From: Actinoallomurus purpureus
Lineage (GTDB): Bacteria; Actinomycetota; Actinomycetes; Streptosporangiales; Streptosporangiaceae
Assembly: GCF_024055795.1 (NCBI RefSeq)
Contig: NZ_JAMXMY010000001.1
Coordinates: forward strand, 806,001 to 870,000
DNA length: 64,000 bases
Direction of reading: 5' to 3'
Below the pieces are notes generated by a model. The model searched no databases. It had not been told where the DNA came from and saw only the letters and a list, made by a program, of their open reading frames with translations. The translations under genes and the position numbers were made by a program. Shown here in pieces: positions 34,887 through 43,201 of the stretch (positions within the stretch are counted from its first letter, which is position 1; each line of letters starts with the position of its first letter).

Positions 34887-35309
34887 TCACGCGTCCTGGC
34901 GGGTCTCACCCTCACAGACGATCACCTCGCACGGTGACGTCGACAGGACCGCCGGGACCGTATCACCACCGAGCGGGTCGCCGTTACGGGAGTTCAGCCG
35001 CGCACCGACCACCAGCACCTCGGCCCGCTCGGCCAGCCGCGCCAGCTCCTCGCCGGGCTCGCCGCGCGCGATCCGCAGCCGCGTCGTCACGTGCTGGGAG
35101 CGGGGGAGGAGCCGGGCGACCTGCTCGCGCAGCCGCAACCATGCCCGGCCCCACCGCCACAACCCCTCGGACGCCGGGACGACCTGGACCACGTCCAGAC
35201 GGGCATGCCGGCGCTGGGCCTCCGCCGCCGCCCGATGCAGCGCCGCGACCGAGTTGGGGGAACCGTCGAAACCCGTGATCACATATCTGGGTCCCGGAAC
35301 AACGTGCAT
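34887..35309 (-). CDS. Universal stress protein
   Basis: This 140-residue UspA-fold protein begins RYVITGFDGSPNSVAALHRA and ends with the nucleotide-loop region VLVVGARLNSRNGDPLGGDT...STSPCEVIVCEGE, where the ATP-binding glycines are only partly conserved. It heads a set of dormancy-type genes, and a GGGACCTTCGGCCC dyad (35385) lies 76 bp upstream. In mycobacteria and streptomycetes such Usp genes belong to DosR/DevR regulons. Confidence 0.9.
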   Translation of the reverse strand: MHVVPGPRYVITGFDGSPNSVAALHRAAAEAQRRHARLDVVQVVPASEGLWRWGRAWLRLREQVARLLPRSQHVTTRLRIARGEPGEELARLAERAEVLVVGARLNSRNGDPLGGDTVPAVLSTSPCEVIVCEGETRQDA

Positions 35310-35384
35310 GACGACCTCCTCGTGTCACCACCCACGATCGCCGCCGCCGGCCCCACAGGAGAGAGCCGAGCGGCCCCGGCCGGC

Positions 35385-35398
35385 GGGACCTTCGGCCC
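35385..35398. promoter_or_regulatory. Candidate DevR/DosR-type box
   Basis: GGGACCTTCGGCCC resembles the GGGACNNNNGTCCC dyad bound by DosR/DevR. It lies between the divergent universal stress and cyclic-nucleotide-domain genes. Two related dyads flank the DevR-like gene further right. Confidence 0.5.
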
Positions 35399-35492
35399 TT
35401 CTGAGCCCACACCGGCCCCACGGACGCTGAAAGAGCGGCGACGATCCCGCCCACGGGCACCCGCCCGCACCTTCAAAAGGAGATGAACGACC

Positions 35493-35954
35493 ATGATGAC
35501 GTTGCCGGGAACGGCCCTGGCGGGCCATGAGTTCTTCCGGGGAATGCCCGCACGGCACGTCGACAGGCTGGCCATGGCCGCCCACTACGCGGACCAGCCG
35601 GCCGGGCACCGCTTCTTCGAGGAAGGGGGCCGCGCCGACCGGTTCTGGCTCATCCAGGCCGGCCGCGTCACCCTCGACCTGCGCATCCCCGGCCGCGGCC
35701 TGGTCATCATCGAATCACTCGGCCGGGGCACCGTGCTGGGATGGTCCTGGCTGTTCCCGCCGTACGAATGGCGGTTCGGAGCGGTCGCCGCCGAACCCGT
35801 CCGCGCGATCGTGCTGGACGGCCGTACGGTACGGGCCCTGTGCGTCACCGACCCGGCCCTGGGCTTCGAGCTGACCCGCCGGTTCACCGCCATCCTGCTC
35901 GACCGCCTGCACAACACCCGGCTGCGGCTGCTCGACCGATGCGCCCACCCCTGA
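35493..35954 (+). CDS. Stand-alone cyclic-nucleotide-binding-domain protein
   Basis: This 153-residue protein is a Crp-type cNMP beta-roll (FFEEGGRADRFWLIQAGRVT, GRGTVLGWSWLFPPYEWRFG) with its long C-helix, but it has no HTH afterwards. It cannot be a classical Crp regulator and may act by protein interaction. AAAGGAGATG lies before ATG 35493. Similar lone domains occur in actinobacterial dormancy clusters. Confidence 0.87.
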   Translation: MMTLPGTALAGHEFFRGMPARHVDRLAMAAHYADQPAGHRFFEEGGRADRFWLIQAGRVTLDLRIPGRGLVIIESLGRGTVLGWSWLFPPYEWRFGAVAAEPVRAIVLDGRTVRALCVTDPALGFELTRRFTAILLDRLHNTRLRLLDRCAHP

Positions 35955-36161
35955 CGGCCCGCAGCTCCCCGAAGTACCAGCCGGAGCAAGATCACCAGCC
36001 GATCACGAAACGCCTCCAGCCTCAGAGCACCGGCCACACCCACCCACCGGCCGACGCCCACCACGTTCCACCGATCACCGGAACACGCCGGCGTACCGCC
36101 ACCAGAACCGCCCCCTGCGGATCCCGCCCCCGGCCTGTCACCACACCCGGCACAACAGGCG

Positions 36162-36560
36162 ATGGCCGAAGGCCCTCCCGCTCGGGACCTTCGCCACTGC
36201 CACCCCAACCCACCGCCGGGAAACCTCGATGGGGGACGACCGCCACGGGACGGAGCCACAGATGCCCACCACCATCGACACGCCACCGGTCAGCACACCG
36301 CACCCTGGCGGCGCACCGACGAGGACATCCGCCAGGAGATCATGCGGGACGTCATCGAGGACACTCCCGCCCTCGGCCCCGACCCGTTCACCGTCACCGT
36401 CGCCCAGGGAACGGTGACCCTCCGCGGAACCGTGCGGCACCGCTCCACCGCCGAGGCCCTCCAGCAGGCCATCGAAGCCGTCGACGGCGTCATCGCCGTC
36501 GAGGACCACCTGCGATACCGCTGGGACGACACCCGCCCGACCCCACCGGCGTACCTGTGA
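36162..36560 (+). CDS. BON-domain protein, probably truncated
   Basis: The C-terminal 75 residues form a BON domain (TDEDIRQEIMRDVIEDTPAL, FTVTVAQGTVTLRGTV, AIEAVDGVIAVEDHLRYRWD). The first 45 residues of the open frame lack a fold signature, and the start is uncertain. In related loci BON follows a CBS pair, so the CBS part may have been lost. A GGGACC half-site lies at 36183, near the start. Confidence 0.6.
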   Translation: MAEGPPARDLRHCHPNPPPGNLDGGRPPRDGATDAHHHRHATGQHTAPWRRTDEDIRQEIMRDVIEDTPALGPDPFTVTVAQGTVTLRGTVRHRSTAEALQQAIEAVDGVIAVEDHLRYRWDDTRPTPPAYL

Positions 36561-36591
36561 CCATCGGCCCCGCCCGAAACGAGGACCCATC

Positions 36592-37056
36592 ATGGACACC
36601 ACCACCGCCCTGCCCGACGACATCGCCCGGCACCTGGTCGACGCCGCCGTCTGGGCACCGCCGGTGCACAACGCCCAGCCCTGGTCGTTCGGCGTGCGCG
36701 ACACGACCGTCACTTCGCCCGCGGCCAAGGCTGGGGCCTGCCAGTCACCGAACACCCGGGCGGCCCCGGCACGACCCCCGGCGTGACCGCCGTCGTGATG
36801 ACCCGCGGTGACGGACGCGCGGACCGCCTGCGCGCCGGCCAGGCACTGCAACGGATTCTGCTGCGCGCCGCCGAAGACGGCGTCTCGGCCGCATTCCACA
36901 CCCAGGCCCTGGAACTGCCCGAACTACGGGAACTCGTCCGCGCCCGCTTCTGCGGCGGCGACCACCCCCCGGCTGATCCTGCGCCTGGGCCACGCCGACG
37001 GCACCCCCGCGACCGTACGGCACCCGGCCGCCGACGTCACCCACGACCGGCCCTGA
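36592..37056 (+). pseudogene. Acg-type nitroreductase pseudogene
   Basis: The N-terminus MDTTTALPDDIARHLVDAAV and WAPPVHNAQPWSFGVR matches Acg/Rv2032-like nitroreductase-fold proteins of the DosR regulon. At about 36716 the sequence jumps to the C-terminal part in another frame (GVTAVVMTRGDGRADRLRAG). A further shift in a C-run near 36965 leads to LILRLGHADGTPATVRHPAA. About half the 330-residue protein is missing. Confidence 0.8.
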
Positions 37057-37111
37057 CCGGCGCCGTGCGGCCCCCCGCCCGCGGAGGCCGCACGGCACTC
37101 CGGGAATCGGC

Positions 37112-37181
37112 CTGTCTGTAAGGCTCGTGACACCAGCCGCAAACGACGGCGTTTTCCCTGGTCAAGGGCATGCTCGTTGAG
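37112..37181 (+). repeat. Left 70-bp inverted repeat
   Basis: It begins CTGTCTGTAAGGCTCGTGAC and ends at CTCGTTGAG. It matches the reverse complement of 41641-41710 with two mismatches. Weaker similarity extends about 10 bp outward. Confidence 0.92.
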
Positions 37182-37380
37182 CTGAGGCTACCGACGAAGG
37201 TCCGTGAACCTGCGAGGATCTCGAGACGAAGCCGCAGAGGTTCCACGCTTAAGGGAGATCATTTTTCCGCCGTCCGGTAAGGCTGCTACTGCCGCCAGCT
37301 GTGAGTTCGTCTTGGGTAGGCGCGGTCGGTGGCGGTCGTTGGGGGAGCCCTAACGCCGGTGAGCAAGCTGCCACGGAGTA

Positions 37381-37414
37381 CAAACGGTGGTGTTCTCCCA
37401 GGTAACCCTCTGCC
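37381..37414 (+). repeat. Diverged third copy of the repeat core
   Basis: CAAACGGTGGTGTTCTCCCA and the bases after it align with the CAAACGACGGCGTTTTCCCT core of the left repeat in the same orientation, with roughly two-thirds identity. It may be an older copy of the same insertion-sequence end. The interval 37182-37463 has no gene. Confidence 0.35.
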
Positions 37415-37463
37415 GAGCTGGTGGTGGCGGTGTTCTGGAGCCGGGCCGCTGGCTGGGGCGTGG

Positions 37464-38429
37464 TTACGCCGAGTTCTGTTCTTCGTTCCGGGCGCCCGCT
37501 TGGTTGTGTCGGCGGTATCTGCCGGGTGCGGTGCCGTACTCCCGTTTGAAGGCGTTGGCGAAGGCGAACTCTGAGGTGTAGCCGATGTGGGCGGCCACCT
37601 CGCTGAGTGGGGCGTCGGATTCGTGGAGCAGCCGTGCCGCGGTGGTCATCCGCCACCAGGTCAGGTAGGTGAGGGGTGGTTGGCCGATCATGGCGGTGAA
37701 CCGCTTGGAGAAGGCAGCGCGGGACAGTCTCGCGTGTGCGGCCAGTGTCTGGACCGTCCAGTGGTGTGCGGGGTCGCGGTGAATGGCGTGCAGCGCGGCG
37801 CTTATCGCCGGGTCGGCCAGTGCCGCGGCCCAGCCGGTGACGGTGCCCTGCTCGGGTTGCTCGTCGAACCAGGCTCGCAGGATGTAGAGGAGCAGCATGT
37901 CGAGCAGGGCGGGCACGATGGTGTCGGTGCCGAGGCGGGGATGGTCGAGTTCGCTGCCGAGCAGGTCGACGGCGGCGCGGAGTTCGGCGCGGTGCCCGAG
38001 GCGGGCGGGCAGGTGAACCATGTCGGGCAGGTCGTCCAGCAGCGGATGGGCGCGGGTCGGGTCGAGTTGGTATCCGCCGCAGAGTGTCATGGTGGGGGTG
38101 CCGTGCAGGGGTTGGCCGATGGACGCTGAGGCGTAGAGTTCGGCTTCTTCGAGCGGGTCGCAGTCGGGTTCGGCCAGCGGGGTGGCGGGGCTGTCGGCCA
38201 GACCGTATCCGTGCCCGTGGGGAAAGAACACGATGTCGCCGGCGCTCAGCGTGATGGGTGCGCCGCCGGCGGGCGGGGTGAGCCAGCATGTTCCCTGGAG
38301 GATCACCTGAAAGCCCGCGGAGCCGAGGGCGGCGGGGAAGCGCTGTCCCCAGGGGGCGTGCCATTGAACGCGCGCTGAACGGGGGTGTCCGGTGCGCATG
38401 ATGGCGATCACATCGCTGAGCACATCCAC
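37464..38429 (-). CDS. AraC-family regulator with cupin domain
   Basis: This 321-residue protein has an N-terminal cupin (ITLSAGDIVFFPHGHGYGLA) and a C-terminal AraC HTH pair (WTVQTLAAHARLSRAAFSKR, SEVAAHIGYTSEFAFANAFK), ending EYGTAPGRYRR. It is divergent from the SDR-oxidoreductase fusion gene with 162 bp between starts. Regulators of this type commonly control a neighbouring SDR or quinone reductase gene, so that fusion is its likely target. Confidence 0.9.
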   Translation of the reverse strand: MDVLSDVIAIMRTGHPRSARVQWHAPWGQRFPAALGSAGFQVILQGTCWLTPPAGGAPITLSAGDIVFFPHGHGYGLADSPATPLAEPDCDPLEEAELYASASIGQPLHGTPTMTLCGGYQLDPTRAHPLLDDLPDMVHLPARLGHRAELRAAVDLLGSELDHPRLGTDTIVPALLDMLLLYILRAWFDEQPEQGTVTGWAAALADPAISAALHAIHRDPAHHWTVQTLAAHARLSRAAFSKRFTAMIGQPPLTYLTWWRMTTAARLLHESDAPLSEVAAHIGYTSEFAFANAFKREYGTAPGRYRRHNQAGARNEEQNSA

Positions 38430-38591
38430 AGGCGAAGTCTATCGCTGACATCCTGTGAAGACGGTCGCGTATAAATCGCAGATTTCTACGCATACGAAGT
38501 CTCCTGCTGTCCTCGTACGGTTGATCGCGAGCTGATCAATCCTCCGGTCGTGAGTCCGGGGGCCGAGGGCGACCTGGAAGAGGAACCGTTG

Positions 38592-40346
38592 ATGGCACGG
38601 CTACGCAAGGTTCTGGTTACTGGGGCGACCGGCACGGTCGGCCGGCAGGTCGTAGCTGCGTTGGCGGACGCAGGAGCCGAGGTTCGGGCGCTAGCCCGCG
38701 ACCCCGAAGCGGCGCGCCTGCCGGCCGGCGTCCAGGTCATGGGCGGTGATCTGTCCGAGCCGGACACCCTGCATGCGTCCCTGGCCGGAGTCGGGGTGGT
38801 GTTCCTGGTCTGGCCTTTTGCTACGGCGGAGGGCGTTACGGCGGTCCTGGATGTAGTCGCCGAGCACGCCCGCCGCGTGGTTTACCTGTCGTCGGCGGCC
38901 GTGCGTGAGCACGAGCAGCAGGTCGAGCAGTTGATCGAGGGGTCCGGGCTGGAGTGGACGTTCCTGCGACCACACGTCTTCGCGGCCAACACTCTCAGGT
39001 GGGCCGGGCAGATCCGCGTCGAGGGCGTCGTGCGCGCGCCGTACGGGGCGGCCGCCATGTCCCCGCTGCACGAGCGGGACATCGCAGCCGTCGCAGTGCA
39101 CGCGCTCACCGGCCACGGTCACGCCGGCGCGATCTATGAGCTGACCGGCCCTGAATCACTGACCCAGGCCGAGCAGGTGCACATCATCGGAGAGGTGATC
39201 GGCCGCCCAGTGCGCTGGGCCGAGGTCTCGCCGGAGACCGCGCGGCAGCAGATGCTCGCCCGGGGCTGGCCGCCCGCGGCCGTGGACGGCATCCTCGGTG
39301 CCCAGGCGGAGATGGTGACCGAAGCGAGGCTGGCCACGTCCACGGTGGAAGAGGTCACCGGCGCGCCGGCGCGCACGTTCCGTACGTGGGTGACCGACCA
39401 CGCCGGCGCTTTCGGTGACACCATGAAGGCTGCACGCATCCACGAGTACGGCGATGCCGGCGTCATCCGTCATGAGGAGGTGCCGCGGCCGGTGCCCGAG
39501 CCGGACGAGGTACTGATCCGAGTCGCCGCGGCCTCCTATAACCCCTCCGACGCCGCGCTCCGTTCCGGGTTCTTGCAGGCGGTACTGCCGGTAGACCTGC
39601 CCTACACCCTCGGCTTCGATGTCTCCGGCACGATCACGCAGGTCGGGAGCGACGTCGGCGCGTTCACCGTGGGCGACCGGGTGGTCGGCCGCCTCGACTA
39701 TGGCGGGGCTGCGGCCGAGTATGTCGCCACCCCCGCCGACGCCCTGGTCAAGGCGCCCGCCACCATCTCGCTGGCTGACGCCGCTGCGATCCCGGTCGCC
39801 GCGCTCACCGCCTGGCAGGCGATACACGAGCATGCCCATCTCACCGTGGGACAGCGTGTCCTGATCAACGGCGCGGGCGGAGGCGTCGGCCTGTTCGCCG
39901 TTCAGCTCGCCAAGCACACCGGAGCAACGGTGGTCGCCACGGCAAGTGGCCGCAGCGCCGCGGCAGTCCGCACCTACGGCGCCGACCAGATCATCGACTA
40001 CACCCGCACACCCATCGCTGACGCGCTGGACGGCAGGGTCGACGCCGTCATCAACCTCGCCGCGATCAGCCCCGAGGCAGCCGCGGAGCTTGTTCTGTTG
40101 GTCCGGCCTGGCGGCGTCATCGTCTCGATCGCCACGCCAGTCGAGACGCCCGCCGATGCGCAGGTCACCGCCGTCCACTTTGTCGCCCGCAACGACCTCA
40201 AACAACTGACCGAGATCGTCGAGCTCATCGACACGGGCGCGCTCATCGTCGATGTCAGCGAATCCCACCCGCTTGCCGACCTCGCGCTCGTCCACCGCAA
40301 GAGCGAGGCAGGCCAGACCCACGGCAAGATCACCATCATCCCCTGA
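38592..40346 (+). CDS. Fusion of NmrA-like SDR and NADPH:quinone oxidoreductase
   Basis: This 584-residue protein has two enzymes in one frame. Residues 1-278 form an NmrA-type NAD(P)-binding Rossmann protein (KVLVTGATGTVGRQVVAALA; TFLRPHVFAANTLRW) ending WVTDHAGAFGDT. A zinc-independent medium-chain quinone oxidoreductase starts at once with MKAARIHEYGDAGVIRHEEV, its normal first residues, and includes VLINGAGGGVGLFAVQLAKH. The join looks like two adjacent genes whose stop codon was lost. GAAGAGGAA precedes ATG 38592. Confidence 0.88.
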   Translation: MARLRKVLVTGATGTVGRQVVAALADAGAEVRALARDPEAARLPAGVQVMGGDLSEPDTLHASLAGVGVVFLVWPFATAEGVTAVLDVVAEHARRVVYLSSAAVREHEQQVEQLIEGSGLEWTFLRPHVFAANTLRWAGQIRVEGVVRAPYGAAAMSPLHERDIAAVAVHALTGHGHAGAIYELTGPESLTQAEQVHIIGEVIGRPVRWAEVSPETARQQMLARGWPPAAVDGILGAQAEMVTEARLATSTVEEVTGAPARTFRTWVTDHAGAFGDTMKAARIHEYGDAGVIRHEEVPRPVPEPDEVLIRVAAASYNPSDAALRSGFLQAVLPVDLPYTLGFDVSGTITQVGSDVGAFTVGDRVVGRLDYGGAAAEYVATPADALVKAPATISLADAAAIPVAALTAWQAIHEHAHLTVGQRVLINGAGGGVGLFAVQLAKHTGATVVATASGRSAAAVRTYGADQIIDYTRTPIADALDGRVDAVINLAAISPEAAAELVLLVRPGGVIVSIATPVETPADAQVTAVHFVARNDLKQLTEIVELIDTGALIVDVSESHPLADLALVHRKSEAGQTHGKITIIP

Positions 40347-40432
40347 GCACAGGACTCGTGCATGGCCCCCTTCCGTGCGCACGCCAGCGACCCGTGTGGC
40401 CATCCCCCGATAACGACGAGAGAGAAGCCGTC

Positions 40433-40867
40433 ATGACCTCGATCCACCAGCTGTCCCGGGCCACCACCTCCAGCGCTCGGCGCCGGAGTTTCAGAGCCGC
40501 CGCCGTCGGTGGCGCGGGGCTCGCCACCAGCCTGCTCTGGCTCATCGCCCGCACGCTGGGAGCCGATCTGAGAGCCGATCAGCACAACGGACAGGGGCCA
40601 CAGGTCATCGGTGTTCCCCTCATCCTCGGCTTCACTCTCGTGATCTCTTCGCTCGGCTGGTGTGCGCTTGCCCTGCTGGAGCATTACACCCGGCGGGCCA
40701 CCATCATCTGGAGCGCGCTCGCCATCTCGATACTTCTGCTGTCCTTCGCGCCGATCCTCCTCGCCGGAGCCAGCACCGGCACCAAGACCACGCTGGCCCT
40801 GATCCACCTCACCGTCGCCGCCATCCTCATCCCAGCGCTGCAACGAGACTCACCGAAGGGGTCGTGA
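40433..40867 (+). CDS. DUF6069-family membrane protein
   Basis: This 144-residue protein has four predicted transmembrane helices (AVGGAGLATSLLWLIART, PLILGFTLVISSLGWCALAL, IIWSALAISILLLSFAPILL, TLALIHLTVAAILIPAL), the DUF6069 layout. The ATG follows GAGAGAGAAGCC. It lies 86 bp after the fusion gene and may be cotranscribed. Its function is unknown. Confidence 0.8.
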   Translation: MTSIHQLSRATTSSARRRSFRAAAVGGAGLATSLLWLIARTLGADLRADQHNGQGPQVIGVPLILGFTLVISSLGWCALALLEHYTRRATIIWSALAISILLLSFAPILLAGASTGTKTTLALIHLTVAAILIPALQRDSPKGS

Positions 40868-40950
40868 CGCAACGACCTGAGACACCCAACGATCAGCCCT
40901 ATGCGCTCTCGCTATGTGAACGCCGTGGGGTGAGGGTCGCGAGGGCTGTA

Positions 40951-40988
40951 GCGAAGTGCCGAGTTTCTATCGGGCATCGGCATTTCGC
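40951..40988. repeat. Hairpin after DUF6069 gene
   Basis: GCGAAGTGCCGA and TCGGCATTTCGC form an 11-of-12-bp stem around a 14-base loop. There is no T-tract, so it is not a classical terminator. Confidence 0.45.
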
Positions 40989-41145
40989 GGGTTTCCGGGA
41001 CGTAGTGATGTGCCTACGCCCAGGATTGACCCGTCTTCGGGGGATCGAAGTGCCGCCACTGGTTCTTGTCGGCACTTTCTGCATGTCGTGCCGTACGCGG
41101 CCTTCCAAGGCCGCTTGTCCGCCCCCCAGCGTAGAGAGCGAACCC

Positions 41146-41235
41146 GTGGCGCGCACCGTCGACGAAGACGAGCTGACCGAGCACTGGACCCTGGTCGGTG
41201 AAGAGCTGACCTTGCTGACTGGGAAGCGAGGGCCG
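41146..41235 (+). pseudogene. Tn3 transposase N-terminal (DUF4158) fragment
   Basis: VARTVDEDELTEHWTLVGEE and LTLLTGKRGP match the extreme N-terminus of a second type of Tn3-family transposase. After GKRGP the frame changes abruptly to tyrosine-recombinase sequence, so this is only the first 30 codons of the original gene. Confidence 0.65.
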
Positions 41236-41640
41236 ATCAAGACCCTGCTCTATACCGGAGTGCGGGTCGCCGAGCTGGTGAAGATCGCATCGAGGACGTC
41301 GACCTGGACGCCTGCCGGATCCGATCACCCAACGCAAAGGCGACAAAGACCGATACGTGCCCTTCCCCGCCGCGTTCAAGGAGACCCTCGCCCTGCACCT
41401 GGCCGCCACCCGGGACAAGGGCGCGGTCTTCCTGTTCGAATCCTCCTGGAAGAAGCCGAACTCCACCCGCGGCGTCCGCGCGATGCTCTCCCGATACGCC
41501 GCCAAGGCCGGCCTGGACCACAACATGCCTCCTCACAAGCTTCGGCATTTCCTGTTCACCTGGCTCAAGACCCAAGGCATCGACGACGCACTCATCCAGC
41601 CCTACTCAGGCCACGCCAGCCGCACCTCCCTGGAGATCTA
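41236..41640 (+). pseudogene. Tyrosine recombinase remnant fused to Tn3 fragment
   Basis: [17 protein letters not shown] carries the first catalytic Arg. After two frameshifts near 41285 and 41327 the frame reads [34 protein letters not shown] (the second catalytic block) and [14 protein letters not shown]. The sequence then runs into the right 70-bp repeat at the expected catalytic Tyr region, so the C-terminus is replaced. Confidence 0.8.
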
Positions 41641-41710
41641 CTCAACGAGCATGCCCTTGACCAGGGAGAACGCCGTCGTTTGCGGCTGATGTCACGAGCC
41701 TTACAGACAG
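41641..41710 (-). repeat. Right 70-bp inverted repeat
   Basis: This is the inverted partner of 37112-37181, with two mismatches. It replaces the 3' end of the integrase remnant, adding [15 protein letters not shown] as a spurious tail. Confidence 0.92.
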
Positions 41711-41747
41711 ACCGAATCCCCGGCCCGGCGGCCCGGGGGACCGGACC

Positions 41748-42185
41748 TCAGGCCACCGACCCGGTCCGCGCCGGGAACCGCCGCCCCGACACCAGCTCAG
41801 GAGTGATCGCCAGGTAGCGGCCCCGGTCACCGGGCGCCCACACCCGCAACGCCAAGGCACGCAACCGCGCCAGCTCACCATCCCCCGACACCACGCGCGC
41901 CTGCCCGGTCACCACGACGGACCAACCAGCGCCCGACACCGGGTCGAAATCATCGACCTCGAACCCGACGACGGCGTCACGCGTGGCCGCGGCCACCTTG
42001 GACCCCTGCACGGTGCGAATGATGATGTCACCGCCGCTGAGCGCGAAGTTCACCGGCTGCACCGCCGGCAGCGCCCGGTCGGTGAACACGATCCGGCCGA
42101 TCGGGGCCGCGCCCAGCAGCGCGAAACACTCCTCCCGCCCGAGGACCTCCAACCCACCGGAGTCCCGCACGACCTCATTCGGCAC
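41748..42185 (-). CDS. Pyridoxamine 5'-phosphate oxidase-family protein
   Basis: This 145-residue split-barrel flavin-fold protein has EVLGREECFALLGAAPIGRI, DRALPAVQPVNFALSGGDII and VGFEVDDFDPVSGAGWSVVV. It is the type common in DosR-linked gene sets, binding FMN or F420. The GTG start overlaps the end of the response-regulator gene by 11 bp, so the two form an operon. Confidence 0.9.
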   Translation of the reverse strand: MPNEVVRDSGGLEVLGREECFALLGAAPIGRIVFTDRALPAVQPVNFALSGGDIIIRTVQGSKVAAATRDAVVGFEVDDFDPVSGAGWSVVVTGQARVVSGDGELARLRALALRVWAPGDRGRYLAITPELVSGRRFPARTGSVA

Positions 42186-42834
42186 GGGACCCGCGGCCCT
42201 CCGACGCCTTCAGCTGGGCCACGAACGCGGCCGCCTGCGTACGCCGGCGCATGTCGAGCTTGGCGAACAGATTCGACACGTAGTTCTTCACCGTCTTCTC
42301 CGCCAGGAACAGGCGCTCGCCGATCTGCCGGTTCGTCAGGCCCTCACCGATGAGCTCCAGGATCTGACGCTCCTGCGCCGACAGGGCCGCCAGCGGATCC
42401 TTACGGGTCTGACGCTCCCGCAGCCGCTGCAGCATCTGCGCGGTACTGCGCGGATCCAGCAGCGACTGCCCGGAGGCCACCGTCCGCACCGCGCTCACCA
42501 GATCCGACCCGTGGATCTGCTTGAGCACATATCCCGCCGCACCCGCCATCACCGCGTCGAACAACGCCTCCTCATCGGAGAACGACGTCAGCATCAGGCA
42601 CGCCACCTCCGGCATCCGCGAACGGATCTCCCGGCACACACTGACACCGTCACCATCGGGCAACCGCACGTCCAGCACCGCCACGTCCGGGCGCGCCGCC
42701 GGAATACGCGCCAGCGCCTGCTCGGCACTGCCGGCCTCACCGACGATCTCGATGTCGGACTCGGAGGACAGCAACGCCGCCACCCCCCGCCGGACCACCT
42801 CATGATCATCCAGCAAGAACACCCTGACGGTCAT
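42175..42834 (-). CDS. DevR/DosR-like NarL-family response regulator
   Basis: This 219-residue protein has a receiver domain with phospho-acceptor Asp55 (VAVLDVRLPDGDG), conserved Thr (CLMLTSFSDEEAL) and Lys (YVLKQIHGSDL). A LuxR HTH follows (LSAQERQILELIGEGLTNRQ, KTVKNYVSNLFAKLDMRRRT). Spacing and sequence are close to mycobacterial DosR, the hypoxia/NO dormancy regulator. No sensor kinase is adjacent. ATG 42834 is preferred; an in-frame ATG at 42852 is possible. Confidence 0.9.
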   Translation of the reverse strand: MTVRVFLLDDHEVVRRGVAALLSSESDIEIVGEAGSAEQALARIPAARPDVAVLDVRLPDGDGVSVCREIRSRMPEVACLMLTSFSDEEALFDAVMAGAAGYVLKQIHGSDLVSAVRTVASGQSLLDPRSTAQMLQRLRERQTRKDPLAALSAQERQILELIGEGLTNRQIGERLFLAEKTVKNYVSNLFAKLDMRRRTQAAAFVAQLKASEGRGSRAE

Positions 42835-42917
42835 ATCCGCCTCGCTTCCCATCCCGCGCGACGCTCACCCTAGGCACGATCCCCACCGCGCGACAGGGCG
42901 GCACGCCCCCTGCATCA

Positions 42918-42931
42918 GGGACCAAGGACCC
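42918..42931. promoter_or_regulatory. DevR/DosR-type half-dyad upstream of devR-like gene
   Basis: GGGACCAAGGACCC lies 84 bp upstream of the response-regulator ATG and resembles, imperfectly, the GGGACC...GGTCCC dyads bound by this family. The rest of 42835-43201 has no gene. Confidence 0.4.
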
Positions 42932-43201
42932 TGTCACTCCGCGGAGACCGGCCCCACGCCGGCCACGACACCACAACCCGACAGTTCCCGCACCGGCATC
43001 GGCCAACCCGCGCACCGCACCACGGCGGCGGCCCTCGACCCCGATGCCGCGCCGACCCGGCCACGCCTTCCGCGCATGGCTCGGCGACCACGGGAACCCA
43101 GGCGCCGCACACCACGCCATACGGCGAGCCGGGGGAGGGGAGTCCCACACGCCAGCCCCTCCACCCGACCATGACCCGAGACGGCCCATCCAGCATCTGA
43201 C

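Larger units (their letters stand above)
37112..41710. mobile_element. 4.6-kb module bounded by 70-bp inverted repeats
   Basis: Inverted 70-bp repeats with two mismatches (37112-37181 and 41641-41710) bracket an AraC regulator, an SDR/quinone-oxidoreductase fusion, a DUF6069 membrane protein and a chimeric recombinase remnant. The module separates two parts of a dormancy-type gene set. Which enzyme mobilised it is unknown, and the integrase inside is broken. Confidence 0.7.

Noticed and set aside
40951-40988. attC-like integron site
   Set aside because: The stem lacks the conserved R-box ends and no integron integrase is present; only a generic hairpin can be claimed.
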